Shown here: piece by piece, positions 1-7,046 of the stretch
Numbering within the stretch: the stretch's first letter is position 1
Layout of the letters: each line of letters begins with the position of its first letter
Origin: Nitrospirota bacterium
GTDB taxonomy: Bacteria; Nitrospirota; Thermodesulfovibrionia; Thermodesulfovibrionales; JdFR-85
Assembly: GCA_015485235.1 (NCBI GenBank)
Contig: WFTX01000122.1
Location: 1 to 15,201, forward strand
Length of the DNA: 15,201 bases
Reading direction: 5' to 3'
Position numbers and translations under genes: made by a program
The notes under the pieces: generated by a model
Told to the model about the DNA's origin: nothing
Seen by the model: only the letters and a program-made list of their open reading frames with translations
Database searches by the model: none

Positions 1-499
1 GGCTCTTCAAGGAAGGTAAAACATTCTCAGGAAGTTCAGATCCAATAAGGAAAGTCAGATACTGTTACCAAACTCAAATACTGTCGTAATGGTCAATTGC
101 TATCAGGATAAATATCCAGGAAAAGCGCCCCTTACCCTGATAAGTGAATTTTGTAAATCTAAAAGAATTATATCAGAAATCATTCCAGAATGCAACTTTT
201 TTTTAGACTGCTGGACAATGGAAATGAAGAACCCTGCGGCCACGGTACGGGCAGGCAAGACTGCAGGGTATCTTCCTGTCTTTCGTGGCTGGATTTTGTT
301 CGGTATCATTTGAGGAATGACAGGCTCTTTTCGCTGGATTCGGGAGGATCTTTTTGCATTTAATCCACCCTTTCTTCCTGAATTCTCCCCCCCTTTTAAG
401 GTATAATGTCCTTTATCATCAAGCAGAATCAGAGAAGATATTATATCCTATGAATATTTCGAAAACAGACATAAATATAGAACAGGTCCACTGATAGTC
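1..499. other. Gene-poor region upstream of trpA
   Basis: I see no convincing gene here. One forward frame is open from the left edge to a TAA at 87-89 (29 codons, starting LFKEGKTFSG) and could be the tail of an upstream gene, but I do not recognise it. A 74-codon frame at 89-313 has no ribosome site and no family resemblance and is probably spurious. The region also holds a 7-bp inverted repeat (ACCCTGC at 231-237, GCAGGGT at 263-269, 25-nt loop), a T8 run near 197-204, and the candidate trpA promoter. No trpB lies upstream, so trpA is at least 500 bp from any partner gene. Confidence 0.6.
402..407 (+). promoter_or_regulatory. Candidate promoter of the trpA-accD-folC-lptD operon (-10 box)
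   Basis: A perfect TATAAT sits 92 nt before the trpA start. The -35 side is weak: CTGAAT at 378-383 with an 18-nt spacer matches three consensus positions. Transcription would begin near 414 and give a leader of about 85 nt. The first gene of the operon follows directly and no better promoter is visible, which supports the call. Confidence 0.4.
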
Positions 500-1297
500 A
501 TGAACAGGATTGAAGAAAGATTCAGGAGACTCCGGCAGGAAGGGGGAAAGGCATTCATCCCCTACATAATGGCCGGGGATCCCTCACTCAGGGTGACGGA
601 AGACCTCTTCAGGATGCTCTCACGGAAAGGCGCTGACATAATTGAATTGGGCGTTCCCTTCTCCGACCCCCTTGCAGACGGCCCCACCATTCAGGCAGCC
701 GCGGAAAGGGCACTGAGTGGAGGGACAACCCTCAGGAAGGTGATCGGTCTTGTGAAGAGGCTGAGAAAATCGGGAGAGGAGACCCCCGTTGTTCTGATGA
801 CCTACATGAACCCGGTCCATGCCTACGGGATTGAAAGGTTCATGAAGGATGCCTCCTCTGCCGGCGTTGACGGCCTGATAATTCCCGACCTCCCCCCTGA
901 CGAAGGAAGGACACTCAGAGACATTGCCCGTCAGAGGGATATCTCCACTATTTTCCTCCTGGCCCCTACCTCAACCCCCGGGAGGATAGGCCTCGTTGCC
1001 TCTGCCTCCAGCGGGTTCATATACTATGTATCCATAACAGGCATCACCGGCTCAAGCCTCAGGGTATCCTCGGAGATGAAGAAGATGGTCGGCAGGATCA
1101 GGAAGAAAACGGATAAACCGGTATGTGTGGGCTTCGGTGTTAAGACACCGGGGGACGCTGCTGCTATCTCAGCCTTCTCAGATGGTGTTATAGTGGGAAG
1201 TTCCATAGTAAAGATGGCCCATGAAAAGCCAGGGAAGTTGCCCGGTTACATAAGGTCTCTCAGGCGGGCGATCCCGTCAGGGGAAGGGGGACTATAG
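500..1297 (+). CDS. trpA: Tryptophan synthase alpha subunit
   Basis: TrpA cleaves indole-3-glycerol phosphate to indole and glyceraldehyde 3-phosphate in the cytoplasm and channels indole to TrpB. The 265-aa product has the normal family length and the TIM-barrel signature ELGVPFSDPLADGP. Both catalytic acids fall at the classical numbers, Glu49 and Asp60. The phosphate-binding end is also present (GFGV near residue 214, then a GVIVGSSIV stretch). The ATG at 500 has only a weak Shine-Dalgarno, and a 14-codon frame (450-494) ends five bases before it, so translation may be coupled. trpA is the first gene of an operon with accD two bases downstream. Separation from trpB is unusual, because the two are normally adjacent and act as a complex; trpB must lie elsewhere. 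Confidence 0.97.
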   Translation: MNRIEERFRRLRQEGGKAFIPYIMAGDPSLRVTEDLFRMLSRKGADIIELGVPFSDPLADGPTIQAAAERALSGGTTLRKVIGLVKRLRKSGEETPVVLMTYMNPVHAYGIERFMKDASSAGVDGLIIPDLPPDEGRTLRDIARQRDISTIFLLAPTSTPGRIGLVASASSGFIYYVSITGITGSSLRVSSEMKKMVGRIRKKTDKPVCVGFGVKTPGDAAAISAFSDGVIVGSSIVKMAHEKPGKLPGYIRSLRRAIPSGEGGL

Positions 1298-1299
1298 GG

Positions 1300-2151
1300 A
1301 TGGCCTGGTTCAAGAAGGTCAGGATAAGGAAGGAAGACAAGAGGGTGAAGATACCCGAGGGGCTCTGGGTCAAGTGCGGTAACTGCAAGGAGATAGTCTA
1401 CAGAAAGGAAGTCCTCAGGAATCTCCAGGTCTGCCCCAAGTGCAACTACCACTTCAGGATAAGCGCGAGGGAGCGGTTAAGACTCCTCGTTGATCAGAAC
1501 ACCTTCCAGGAGCTTGATGCAGACCTTGTATCATCTGACCCCCTCAGGTTCAGAGACTCACTCCCCTACCTGGACCGGCTCAAAAAGAGCCGTGAATCCT
1601 CTGGCCTTTCAGATGCAGTCCTGACGGGAGAGGCAAAGATAAAGGGTATTGGCGTGATCATCGGGATCCTCGATTTCTCCTTCATGGGAGGGAGCATGGG
1701 TTCCGTCGTTGGAGAGAAGGTCACCCGTGCCGCTGAGACGGCCATTGCAAGAAGATATCCCCTCGTTATAGTCTCCGCATCGGGCGGGGCAAGGATGCAG
1801 GAAGGGATGTTCTCCCTTATGCAGATGGCAAAGACCTCGGCTGCCGTGGGCAGGCTGAAACAGGAGGGAATCCCCTATATATCCATACTCTCAGATCCTA
1901 CCTTCGGGGGAGTAAGCGCAAGTTTTGCGATGCTTGGAGACATTATAATAGCCGAACCAAGGAGCCTGATAGGTTTTGCCGGCCCCAGGGTGATCGAGCA
2001 GACCATCAAACAGCAACTCCCCGATGACTTCCAGAGGGCGGAGTTCCTGCTGGAGCACGGCCTTATCGATATGGTGGTTGACAGAAAGCATCTGAAGGAG
2101 ACCGTGGCAAGGATACTCAGGCTCCTCCTCACAGAGCCCTATCGAGAATGA
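1300..2151 (+). CDS. accD: Acetyl-CoA carboxylase carboxyltransferase beta subunit
   Basis: AccD pairs with AccA to move the carboxyl group from carboxybiotin to acetyl-CoA, giving malonyl-CoA, the first committed step of fatty acid synthesis. The 283-aa protein begins with the family's four-cysteine zinc ribbon (Cys26, 29, 45, 48). It continues with the crotonase-like fold carrying SASGGARMQEG and DPTFGGVSASFAMLGD, which form the CoA-binding and oxyanion-hole region. Length is typical. The start lies two bases after the trpA stop, with a G-rich ribosome site inside the end of trpA. The TGA overlaps the folC ATG by 4 nt, so folC is probably translated by reinitiation. accD-folC adjacency is common in bacteria; accA is not in the window. 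Confidence 0.97.
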   Translation: MAWFKKVRIRKEDKRVKIPEGLWVKCGNCKEIVYRKEVLRNLQVCPKCNYHFRISARERLRLLVDQNTFQELDADLVSSDPLRFRDSLPYLDRLKKSRESSGLSDAVLTGEAKIKGIGVIIGILDFSFMGGSMGSVVGEKVTRAAETAIARRYPLVIVSASGGARMQEGMFSLMQMAKTSAAVGRLKQEGIPYISILSDPTFGGVSASFAMLGDIIIAEPRSLIGFAGPRVIEQTIKQQLPDDFQRAEFLLEHGLIDMVVDRKHLKETVARILRLLLTEPYRE

Positions 2152-3518
2152 ATTACACTGAATGTATTGAATACCTCTATGGCCTTACCCACCACGGGAT
2201 AAAGTTGGGACTTGAAAATCCCCGGAGGCTCCTTTCTATCCTGGGAAACCCCGAAAGGAGATTCCGGTCAGTCCATATCGCCGGAACGAACGGGAAGGGC
2301 TCGACCGCTGTTATGCTTGCAGGCCTTCTTCAGGCCGCCGGATGGAAGGTGGGCCTCTTCACCTCTCCCCACCTAATCAGGTTCACTGAACGTATCAGGA
2401 TAAACGGTGCGGAGATAAAGGAAGAGGAGGTAACGGACCTCACATCCCGTATCAGGGAGCAGGTTCGGCGAGAGCCGGACCTCCGGCCAACCTTCTTCGA
2501 GTTTGTGACCGCCCTCGCCTTTTCCCACTTCAGCGACAACTCAGTAGACTGGGCAGTAGTGGAGACGGGCCTGGGCGGAAGGTTTGATGCAACCAATGTA
2601 ATCAATCCTGACCTCACCATCATAACCCCTGTGGGGATGGACCACAGGGAGTTTCTTGGAGATACCCTTGAAGAAATAGCCTTTGAGAAGGCAGGAATAA
2701 TAAAGGAATCCACCCCCCTTGTCCTTTCATCCCAGGAACCTGCTGCCCGTGAGGTTATACTCCGGAGGGCGGAGTCACTCTCATCCCCTGTAACCGAATA
2801 CGGACGGGATTTCAGGGCAACCCTCAAAGGGAGCGCCCGCGGGGGGATGGAGTTCGACTTCCATACCATCTCCGGTGGCTCGGTAAAGGCGTCAATCACT
2901 GGTATAGAGATTCCTCTTCTGGGAAGGCATCAGGTGGAAAACGCCTCAGTGGCCATAGAGGCCTTCCTGGAACTTCTGAAAGAGAAAGAGAGCCCCACCA
3001 GCCTGAGCGGGATGATAAGGGATGCCCTTCTCAGGACCTCCTGGCCCGGGAGGCTTGAGTTCAGGTCATTCCTGGGTATGCCCCTTCTGCTTGACGGAGC
3101 CCATAACGGCGAAGCCGCCGTAAGCCTTGCAGCTTTCCTGAAAGGACTTCTTCATAGTGGTGATTTCAGGGGCATTACGCTGATATTCGGGGCCATGAAG
3201 GACAAGAATATCAAAGATATCCTCGCTCCCCTGCTCCCCATAACTGAGAGGCTTATTATTACCGCAGCAGGTTATGAAAGGAGCGAAACTCCTTCCGGGA
3301 TAATGGATCTGTTGCTCTCCGACCCCGGCCTTTCAGCTTCTCTTCCCCGGACCGAACTGCTGACCGCCCCCGGGGTGGAAGAGGCCCTCAACGTGGCACA
3401 GAGTCTCAGCCGCGATGGTGAACTCACAGTCCTGACGGGCTCCCTCTATCTCGTGGGAGACGCCATGGAGGTGCTTGGCGGGACTCCGGTCTTAAGGGAG
3501 CTTTCCGAAAGCCGATGA
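2148..3518 (+). CDS. folC: Bifunctional dihydrofolate/folylpolyglutamate synthase
   Basis: FolC is an ATP-dependent ligase that adds glutamate to dihydropteroate and then extends the polyglutamate tail of folates. The 456-aa protein belongs to the Mur ligase superfamily. The P-loop AGTNGKGS is at residues 45-52, followed by FTSPHL, the ETGLGGRFDATN motif, a GRHQVENA central-domain motif and LLDGAHN at the start of the C-terminal domain. No FPGS-only or MurD-like features are seen. The frame starts on an ATG overlapping the accD stop by 4 nt and ends in another ATGA overlap with lptD, so translation is tightly coupled on both sides. Confidence 0.96.
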   Translation: MNYTECIEYLYGLTHHGIKLGLENPRRLLSILGNPERRFRSVHIAGTNGKGSTAVMLAGLLQAAGWKVGLFTSPHLIRFTERIRINGAEIKEEEVTDLTSRIREQVRREPDLRPTFFEFVTALAFSHFSDNSVDWAVVETGLGGRFDATNVINPDLTIITPVGMDHREFLGDTLEEIAFEKAGIIKESTPLVLSSQEPAAREVILRRAESLSSPVTEYGRDFRATLKGSARGGMEFDFHTISGGSVKASITGIEIPLLGRHQVENASVAIEAFLELLKEKESPTSLSGMIRDALLRTSWPGRLEFRSFLGMPLLLDGAHNGEAAVSLAAFLKGLLHSGDFRGITLIFGAMKDKNIKDILAPLLPITERLIITAAGYERSETPSGIMDLLLSDPGLSASLPRTELLTAPGVEEALNVAQSLSRDGELTVLTGSLYLVGDAMEVLGGTPVLRELSESR

Positions 3519-5461
3519 AGAGTCTCAATGCCATAATACTGCTTCTCATCTTGCTTGTTCCATCCATTGCAAGTGCCCTTTCCGGAGAGAAGGAGGTTCT
3601 GATCGAGGCAGACAGGCTGGAGTATCTGAAAGAAAGCCAGACCTACCATCTCCGGGGGCATGTGAAGATAGTCCAGGGTAATGCAACCCTGCTGGCAGAC
3701 TCCGTGGACTACAATCAGGCCACAGGAGACATAACCGCCCGGGGAAATGTAAGCTTCGATGACGGGGAATCCCTCATCAGGGGTGAAGAACTCAGCCTCA
3801 ATCTTGATACCAAAGATGGGACTATAAAAAAAGCGGATATTCTCTTCCGGAGGGATAACTACCACGTCCGGGCAGACCTGATCCACAAAAAGGGTGAGAA
3901 GGAGTACAGCCTCTCCCGGCCTGTCTTCACCACCTGTGACGCACCTGTCCCTGAATGGTGCTTTCAGGCGGAAAGGGCGGATATTGTGCTGGAGGACAGG
4001 CTGAAGGCCCGGAAGGTGAAGTTCAGGATAAAGGGGCTCCCCGTTCTCTACAGCCCTTTCTTCTGGGCCCCCATCAGTACAGAGAGAAAGTCGGGCCTCC
4101 TCATCCCGGAGGTCGGCTACCGGAGCAACAAGGGCCTCCACTGGCGTCAACCCCTATATCTGGTACTGGCACCCAACAGGGATATGACGGTCTATCTGGA
4201 TTACTTCTCAAGGCGCGGGCTGGGCGAGGGTCTTGAGTACAGGTATATTGAGAGAGGAACCGGGGAGGGGAAATGGTATATCTTCCACCAGCACGACCGG
4301 AAACTGGAAAAGGATTTTCTCGAGTTTACAGGACGGCACTCATTATTCCGGAAAGAGGGTGTCTCGGGTTTTCTGGATGTGAGTCTGGTGAACCGGAGGA
4401 GTTATCTCCAGGAATACAAGCACCGCGTTGCCGAGCGGGTCCAGCGGTACCTGGAATCCACGGGGGAACTCTCCCTGCCTCTTGCCTATGGCAGGTTATC
4501 ACTCATGGCAAGGGGCTGGCAGGATATGAGCAAAGAGGGCAGGACCGGGGATATCCCTCAGAAGGTACCTGAGGCAGCGATTGAAATTTATCCCTGGAGA
4601 TACAAAGCTCTCTATCTCTCCCTCAGGACGAGCCTGGGCTATTTCTATTCCGAGAATCTCCACAGGGCGATAAGGATGGACATTCATCCCCGTCTGCTCC
4701 TGAGCTCCGGGGATGAAGTCCGGGTAACCCAGTCCCTTGGCCTCAGGGAGACACTCTACAGCTTTTCCAATACGGATGATTATCCATCCAGCCTTTCGCG
4801 GGAGTCCCTTGATTACCGCATCCGGGTTCATTCCGGGTTCATGAAGAAGTACGGGGACGTACTTCATCTCATGGAACCGGAAGTCAGCTACTCCTTTATC
4901 CCGGAGACAGAGGAACTCCCCCTCCTTGACAGGACAGAACTCTATGACAGGGTCTCCCTCATAGAGGCGGGTATCAGGAACCATTTCTTTTACAAGGGGG
5001 ATGAGGTCCTTTCGCTCCGGATTACCGAGGGATACGACTTCCACGGGGGAGACCGCCCCTTCGGCCAGATCAGGCTTGAGGCCTCGCTGTTTAAACCGTT
5101 CCCCCTCAAGGTGGATACATCTTATGACCCGAACTCCGGAGAGTTTGAGAGGATCAACTATACACTGGGGGTCAGGGTGAAGGGGATAGGAATTTCCCTC
5201 TCCCAGAGGTATTCAAGAAAGGATGATATCCTATCCTACACCGGCGGGATTGAGATACCGGTCACCGGGAAGTTCAGGATCCTCTCCGGCATCTGGTATA
5301 ACGCAAAAGGGGAAGGACTTCAGGACCTGACTATAAAGGCGGTCTATACAGGCCAGTGCTGGGGCTATACCCTGGCCTTCAACAAACGGCCCGATGACTA
5401 CGGCATCTTCTTCATGATAGAACTCAAGGGGCTCGGGGCGATAAAACTCACGGGGATCTGA
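3515..5461 (+). CDS. lptD: LPS-assembly outer-membrane protein LptD (OstA)
   Basis: LptD is the beta-barrel that inserts lipopolysaccharide into the outer leaflet of the outer membrane, working with the lipoprotein LptE. The 648-aa product starts with a signal peptide (hydrophobic core about residues 5-20, probable cleavage near Ala21). An OstA-type beta-jellyroll follows (about 27-130), with repeats typical of this domain such as LLADSVDYNQATGDITARG. The C-terminal half is a barrel rich in alternating aromatic residues, ending in a hydrophobic strand. It is shorter than E. coli LptD (784 aa). Cysteines occur at 141, 149 and 615; the E. coli paired cysteines near the C terminus are reduced to one. 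The gene is coupled to folC by ATGA and its last 14 nt overlap the end of the opposing kinase gene. It shows the cell is a diderm with LPS. Confidence 0.92.
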   Translation: MKSLNAIILLLILLVPSIASALSGEKEVLIEADRLEYLKESQTYHLRGHVKIVQGNATLLADSVDYNQATGDITARGNVSFDDGESLIRGEELSLNLDTKDGTIKKADILFRRDNYHVRADLIHKKGEKEYSLSRPVFTTCDAPVPEWCFQAERADIVLEDRLKARKVKFRIKGLPVLYSPFFWAPISTERKSGLLIPEVGYRSNKGLHWRQPLYLVLAPNRDMTVYLDYFSRRGLGEGLEYRYIERGTGEGKWYIFHQHDRKLEKDFLEFTGRHSLFRKEGVSGFLDVSLVNRRSYLQEYKHRVAERVQRYLESTGELSLPLAYGRLSLMARGWQDMSKEGRTGDIPQKVPEAAIEIYPWRYKALYLSLRTSLGYFYSENLHRAIRMDIHPRLLLSSGDEVRVTQSLGLRETLYSFSNTDDYPSSLSRESLDYRIRVHSGFMKKYGDVLHLMEPEVSYSFIPETEELPLLDRTELYDRVSLIEAGIRNHFFYKGDEVLSLRITEGYDFHGGDRPFGQIRLEASLFKPFPLKVDTSYDPNSGEFERINYTLGVRVKGIGISLSQRYSRKDDILSYTGGIEIPVTGKFRILSGIWYNAKGEGLQDLTIKAVYTGQCWGYTLAFNKRPDDYGIFFMIELKGLGAIKLTGI

Positions 5462-5969
5462 GATACTCCTCGATCCTCATGACCGATTCATCTACGGTCA
5501 TCCTGTCTGAATCTATCACCACCTCAGGGTGGAAGGGCTCTTCATAGGGGACGGTCACTCCCGGTACAGGCCACCCCTTTTCTCCCTTCTCGTATATCCG
5601 GTCAGGAGCGGAATGCCTCCTCCTCCTTCGCTCCTCCCTCTCCCTGCATATCTGAACCGGACATCTTACATAGACTTCAATGAAATTACCTATGGCCTCT
5701 CTTGCAAGAGCCCTCCATCTCCTCAGGTTTCCCGTGGCGTCGATAACCACCGGATGTCCCGCCTCACTCAACCGTTTTGCCAGATAGACAATAGCCCGGT
5801 AGACTATCTCCCTCTCCTCCTCACTGTAGGTGGGCTCCGGGGTTACGACCTTCCTCAGCTCATCCATCCTCAGGACCTGACATTCGGGATGTCTTTTCAG
5901 GAAGGCCTCTGCAATAGTGGACTTTCCGCTGCCGGGAAGCCCTGTTATCCATATCACCATGTTCTCCAT
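5448..5969 (-). CDS. CysC-like P-loop kinase (adenylylsulfate kinase family, substrate uncertain)
   Basis: This 173-aa P-loop protein resembles APS kinase, which phosphorylates adenylylsulfate to PAPS. A Walker A motif GLPGSGKST is at residues 10-18. A TPEPTYSEEEREIVYRA segment and DATGN follow. Near the C terminus there is a VPYEEPFHPEVVIDSD stretch like that of CysC. Two things depart from bona fide CysC: the P-loop reads GLPGSGKST rather than the usual GLSGAGKST, and the LDGD substrate motif is replaced by RMDELR. An arginine-rich insert (EERRRRRH) lies before the lid region. No sulfate adenylyltransferase is nearby, so another nucleotide or small-molecule substrate is possible. The ATG at 5969 has GAGGA three bases upstream; Met4 is an alternative start. 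Convergent with lptD, divergent from the acyltransferase. Confidence 0.75.
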   Translation of the reverse strand: MENMVIWITGLPGSGKSTIAEAFLKRHPECQVLRMDELRKVVTPEPTYSEEEREIVYRAIVYLAKRLSEAGHPVVIDATGNLRRWRALAREAIGNFIEVYVRCPVQICREREERRRRRHSAPDRIYEKGEKGWPVPGVTVPYEEPFHPEVVIDSDRMTVDESVMRIEEYLRSP

Positions 5970-5983
5970 TGATCCTCAAATCC

Positions 5984-5989
5984 ATTATA
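5984..5989 (-). promoter_or_regulatory. Candidate -10 box of the CysC-like kinase gene
   Basis: On the minus strand a perfect TATAAT lies 14 nt before the kinase ATG, predicting a very short leader of about 8 nt that just contains the GAGGA ribosome site. No good -35 is seen at 16-19 nt. A 7-bp inverted repeat (CCTCAAA at 5974-5980, TTTGAGG at 5998-6004) brackets the box and could be an operator. Confidence 0.35.
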
Positions 5990-6025
5990 CACCGTGCTTT
6001 GAGGAAAAAGCATTGTTGATTGGGT

Positions 6026-6031
6026 TAAAAT
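6026..6031 (+). promoter_or_regulatory. Candidate -10 box for a leaderless acyltransferase transcript
   Basis: TAAAAT lies exactly six bases before the ATG at 6038, which would place transcription initiation at or next to the start codon. There is no ribosome-binding site between them, and no clear -35 at normal spacing. mtnA has the same TAAAAT-N6-ATG arrangement. Confidence 0.3.
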
Positions 6032-6037
6032 TAAAAG

Positions 6038-6853
6038 ATGTCTGAAACCCCTCAAAACATTCAGCCCCTTCCCTTCAGAAAGGGGCTTTACAGAACAGAG
6101 CCCCGGAGAATATCCCTCTTCGCACGGGCCCTCCCGTCAGTCAGGTTTTACCTGGATATGATCCGGACCGTCCTGAGGGCCGGCAGGAAGGCAAAACGGG
6201 GAGAGTACAATGATACCGACTGGGCAGAAAGCAGCAGGGAGATCCTTGATGCCCTGGAGAGGGTGGGTGTAAGGCTTGAGATCACGGGCATTGAGAACTT
6301 CCGGGCGCTTGAGGGCCCCTGCGTATTTGTAGCCAACCATATGAGCACCTTCGAGACCTTTGTCCTCCCTGTAGTTATCGCCCCATTCAAAAGGGTTACA
6401 TTCGTGGTCAAGGAGAGTCTTGTAAAATACCCTGTATTCAAGCATGTGTTGATCTCCCGGGACCCCGTTGTAGTTACCAGGGAAAACCCCCGGGAAGACC
6501 TCACACGGGTCTTGAGACAGGGGACAGAAAGACTGAAAAAAGGCATATCAATGGTAATATTCCCCCAGACAACGAGGACCGACGGGTTTGACCCCAGGCA
6601 GTTCAACTCAATCGGTGTCAAGCTGGCAAGGAGGGCGGAGGTTCCCGTCATCCCCATAGCCCTCAAGACCGATGCCTGGGGGTGCGGCAGATTCATCAAG
6701 GACTTCGGGAAGATCGATCCCTCAAAAAGGGCCTTCTTTGCCTTTGGAGAACCCCTCTGGATAAAGGAGAGGGGGGTGGAGGAGCACAGGATGGTCATGG
6801 ACTTCATCAAGACCAGACTTGATGAATGGAAGGGGGAGGGAACTCTGTCTTAA
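6038..6853 (+). CDS. PlsC-like lysophospholipid acyltransferase family protein
   Basis: This is a 271-aa member of the glycerolipid acyltransferase family, which transfers an acyl chain from acyl-ACP or acyl-CoA to a lysophospholipid or other acceptor at the cytoplasmic membrane. Motif I is NHMSTFE (His101, Glu106), so the usual HX4D is HX4E. Motif III, normally FPEGTRS, is FPQTTRT at 175-181. Motif IV is PVIPIALKTDAWG. These substitutions occur together and the rest of the domain is intact, so I infer a distinct subfamily rather than a dead enzyme. There is no strong transmembrane helix at the N terminus. The start lacks a Shine-Dalgarno; TAAAAT six bases before ATG suggests a leaderless message. 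The acceptor is unknown; lipid A-type acylation or phosphatidic acid synthesis are both possible. Confidence 0.82.
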   Translation: MSETPQNIQPLPFRKGLYRTEPRRISLFARALPSVRFYLDMIRTVLRAGRKAKRGEYNDTDWAESSREILDALERVGVRLEITGIENFRALEGPCVFVANHMSTFETFVLPVVIAPFKRVTFVVKESLVKYPVFKHVLISRDPVVVTRENPREDLTRVLRQGTERLKKGISMVIFPQTTRTDGFDPRQFNSIGVKLARRAEVPVIPIALKTDAWGCGRFIKDFGKIDPSKRAFFAFGEPLWIKERGVEEHRMVMDFIKTRLDEWKGEGTLS

Positions 6854-7046
6854 GCGTCTATCCATTGCAATTTCACCTCAAACTGTGTTACTCTGTCTGG
6901 CACTCCATGTTAGGAGAAGAAGTCTGCCTGATTTTCAGGCATTAAACTACACACGCCGGCACCCCTGCCAGAGCTGGTGCCTGCCGGTTCAACCCGTCAG
7001 GTGAGTTAGGGTCGGCGGAGGAAAAACCAGAAGGAGGTATAACTGT
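6854..7046 (+). promoter_or_regulatory. rpsB leader with promoter and hairpins
   Basis: This 193-nt leader has no coding potential. A possible promoter is TTGCAA (6865-6870), an 18-nt spacer, then TACTCT (6889-6894) preceded by TG at 6886-6887. Two hairpins follow. One is GCCTGA-TTT-TCAGGC (6926-6940). The other is GC-rich, with CCGGCA (6956-6961) pairing to TGCCGG (6982-6987) and CACC/GGTG or CCAG/CTGG options inside. The rpsB ribosome site AAGGAGG is at 7031-7037. In E. coli, S2 represses its own operon through the rpsB leader; a similar role is inferred here from position only, and I do not recognise the specific fold. Confidence 0.4.

Noticed and set aside
231..269. Inverted repeat ACCCTGC/GCAGGGT as a terminator or dispersed element
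   Set aside because: A 7-bp stem with a 25-nt loop and no T-tract; no second copy in the window to support a repeat family.
89..313. 74-codon forward frame upstream of trpA, and the 68-codon reverse frame over it
   Set aside because: No ribosome site, no family resemblance, and each is simply an open stretch in low-constraint DNA.
450..494. Classical trp attenuator leader peptide
   Set aside because: The 14-codon frame has no tryptophan codon and no terminator/antiterminator pair was found before trpA.
2330..2899. 189-codon reverse frame inside folC
   Set aside because: Antisense shadow of a clear FolC; Ser/Arg-rich with no motif.
3446..4150. 234-codon reverse frame over folC/lptD, and a 181-codon one at 4499-5044
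   Set aside because: Both lie antisense to lptD in G+C-rich codon patterns, with no domain recognised and no ribosome site.
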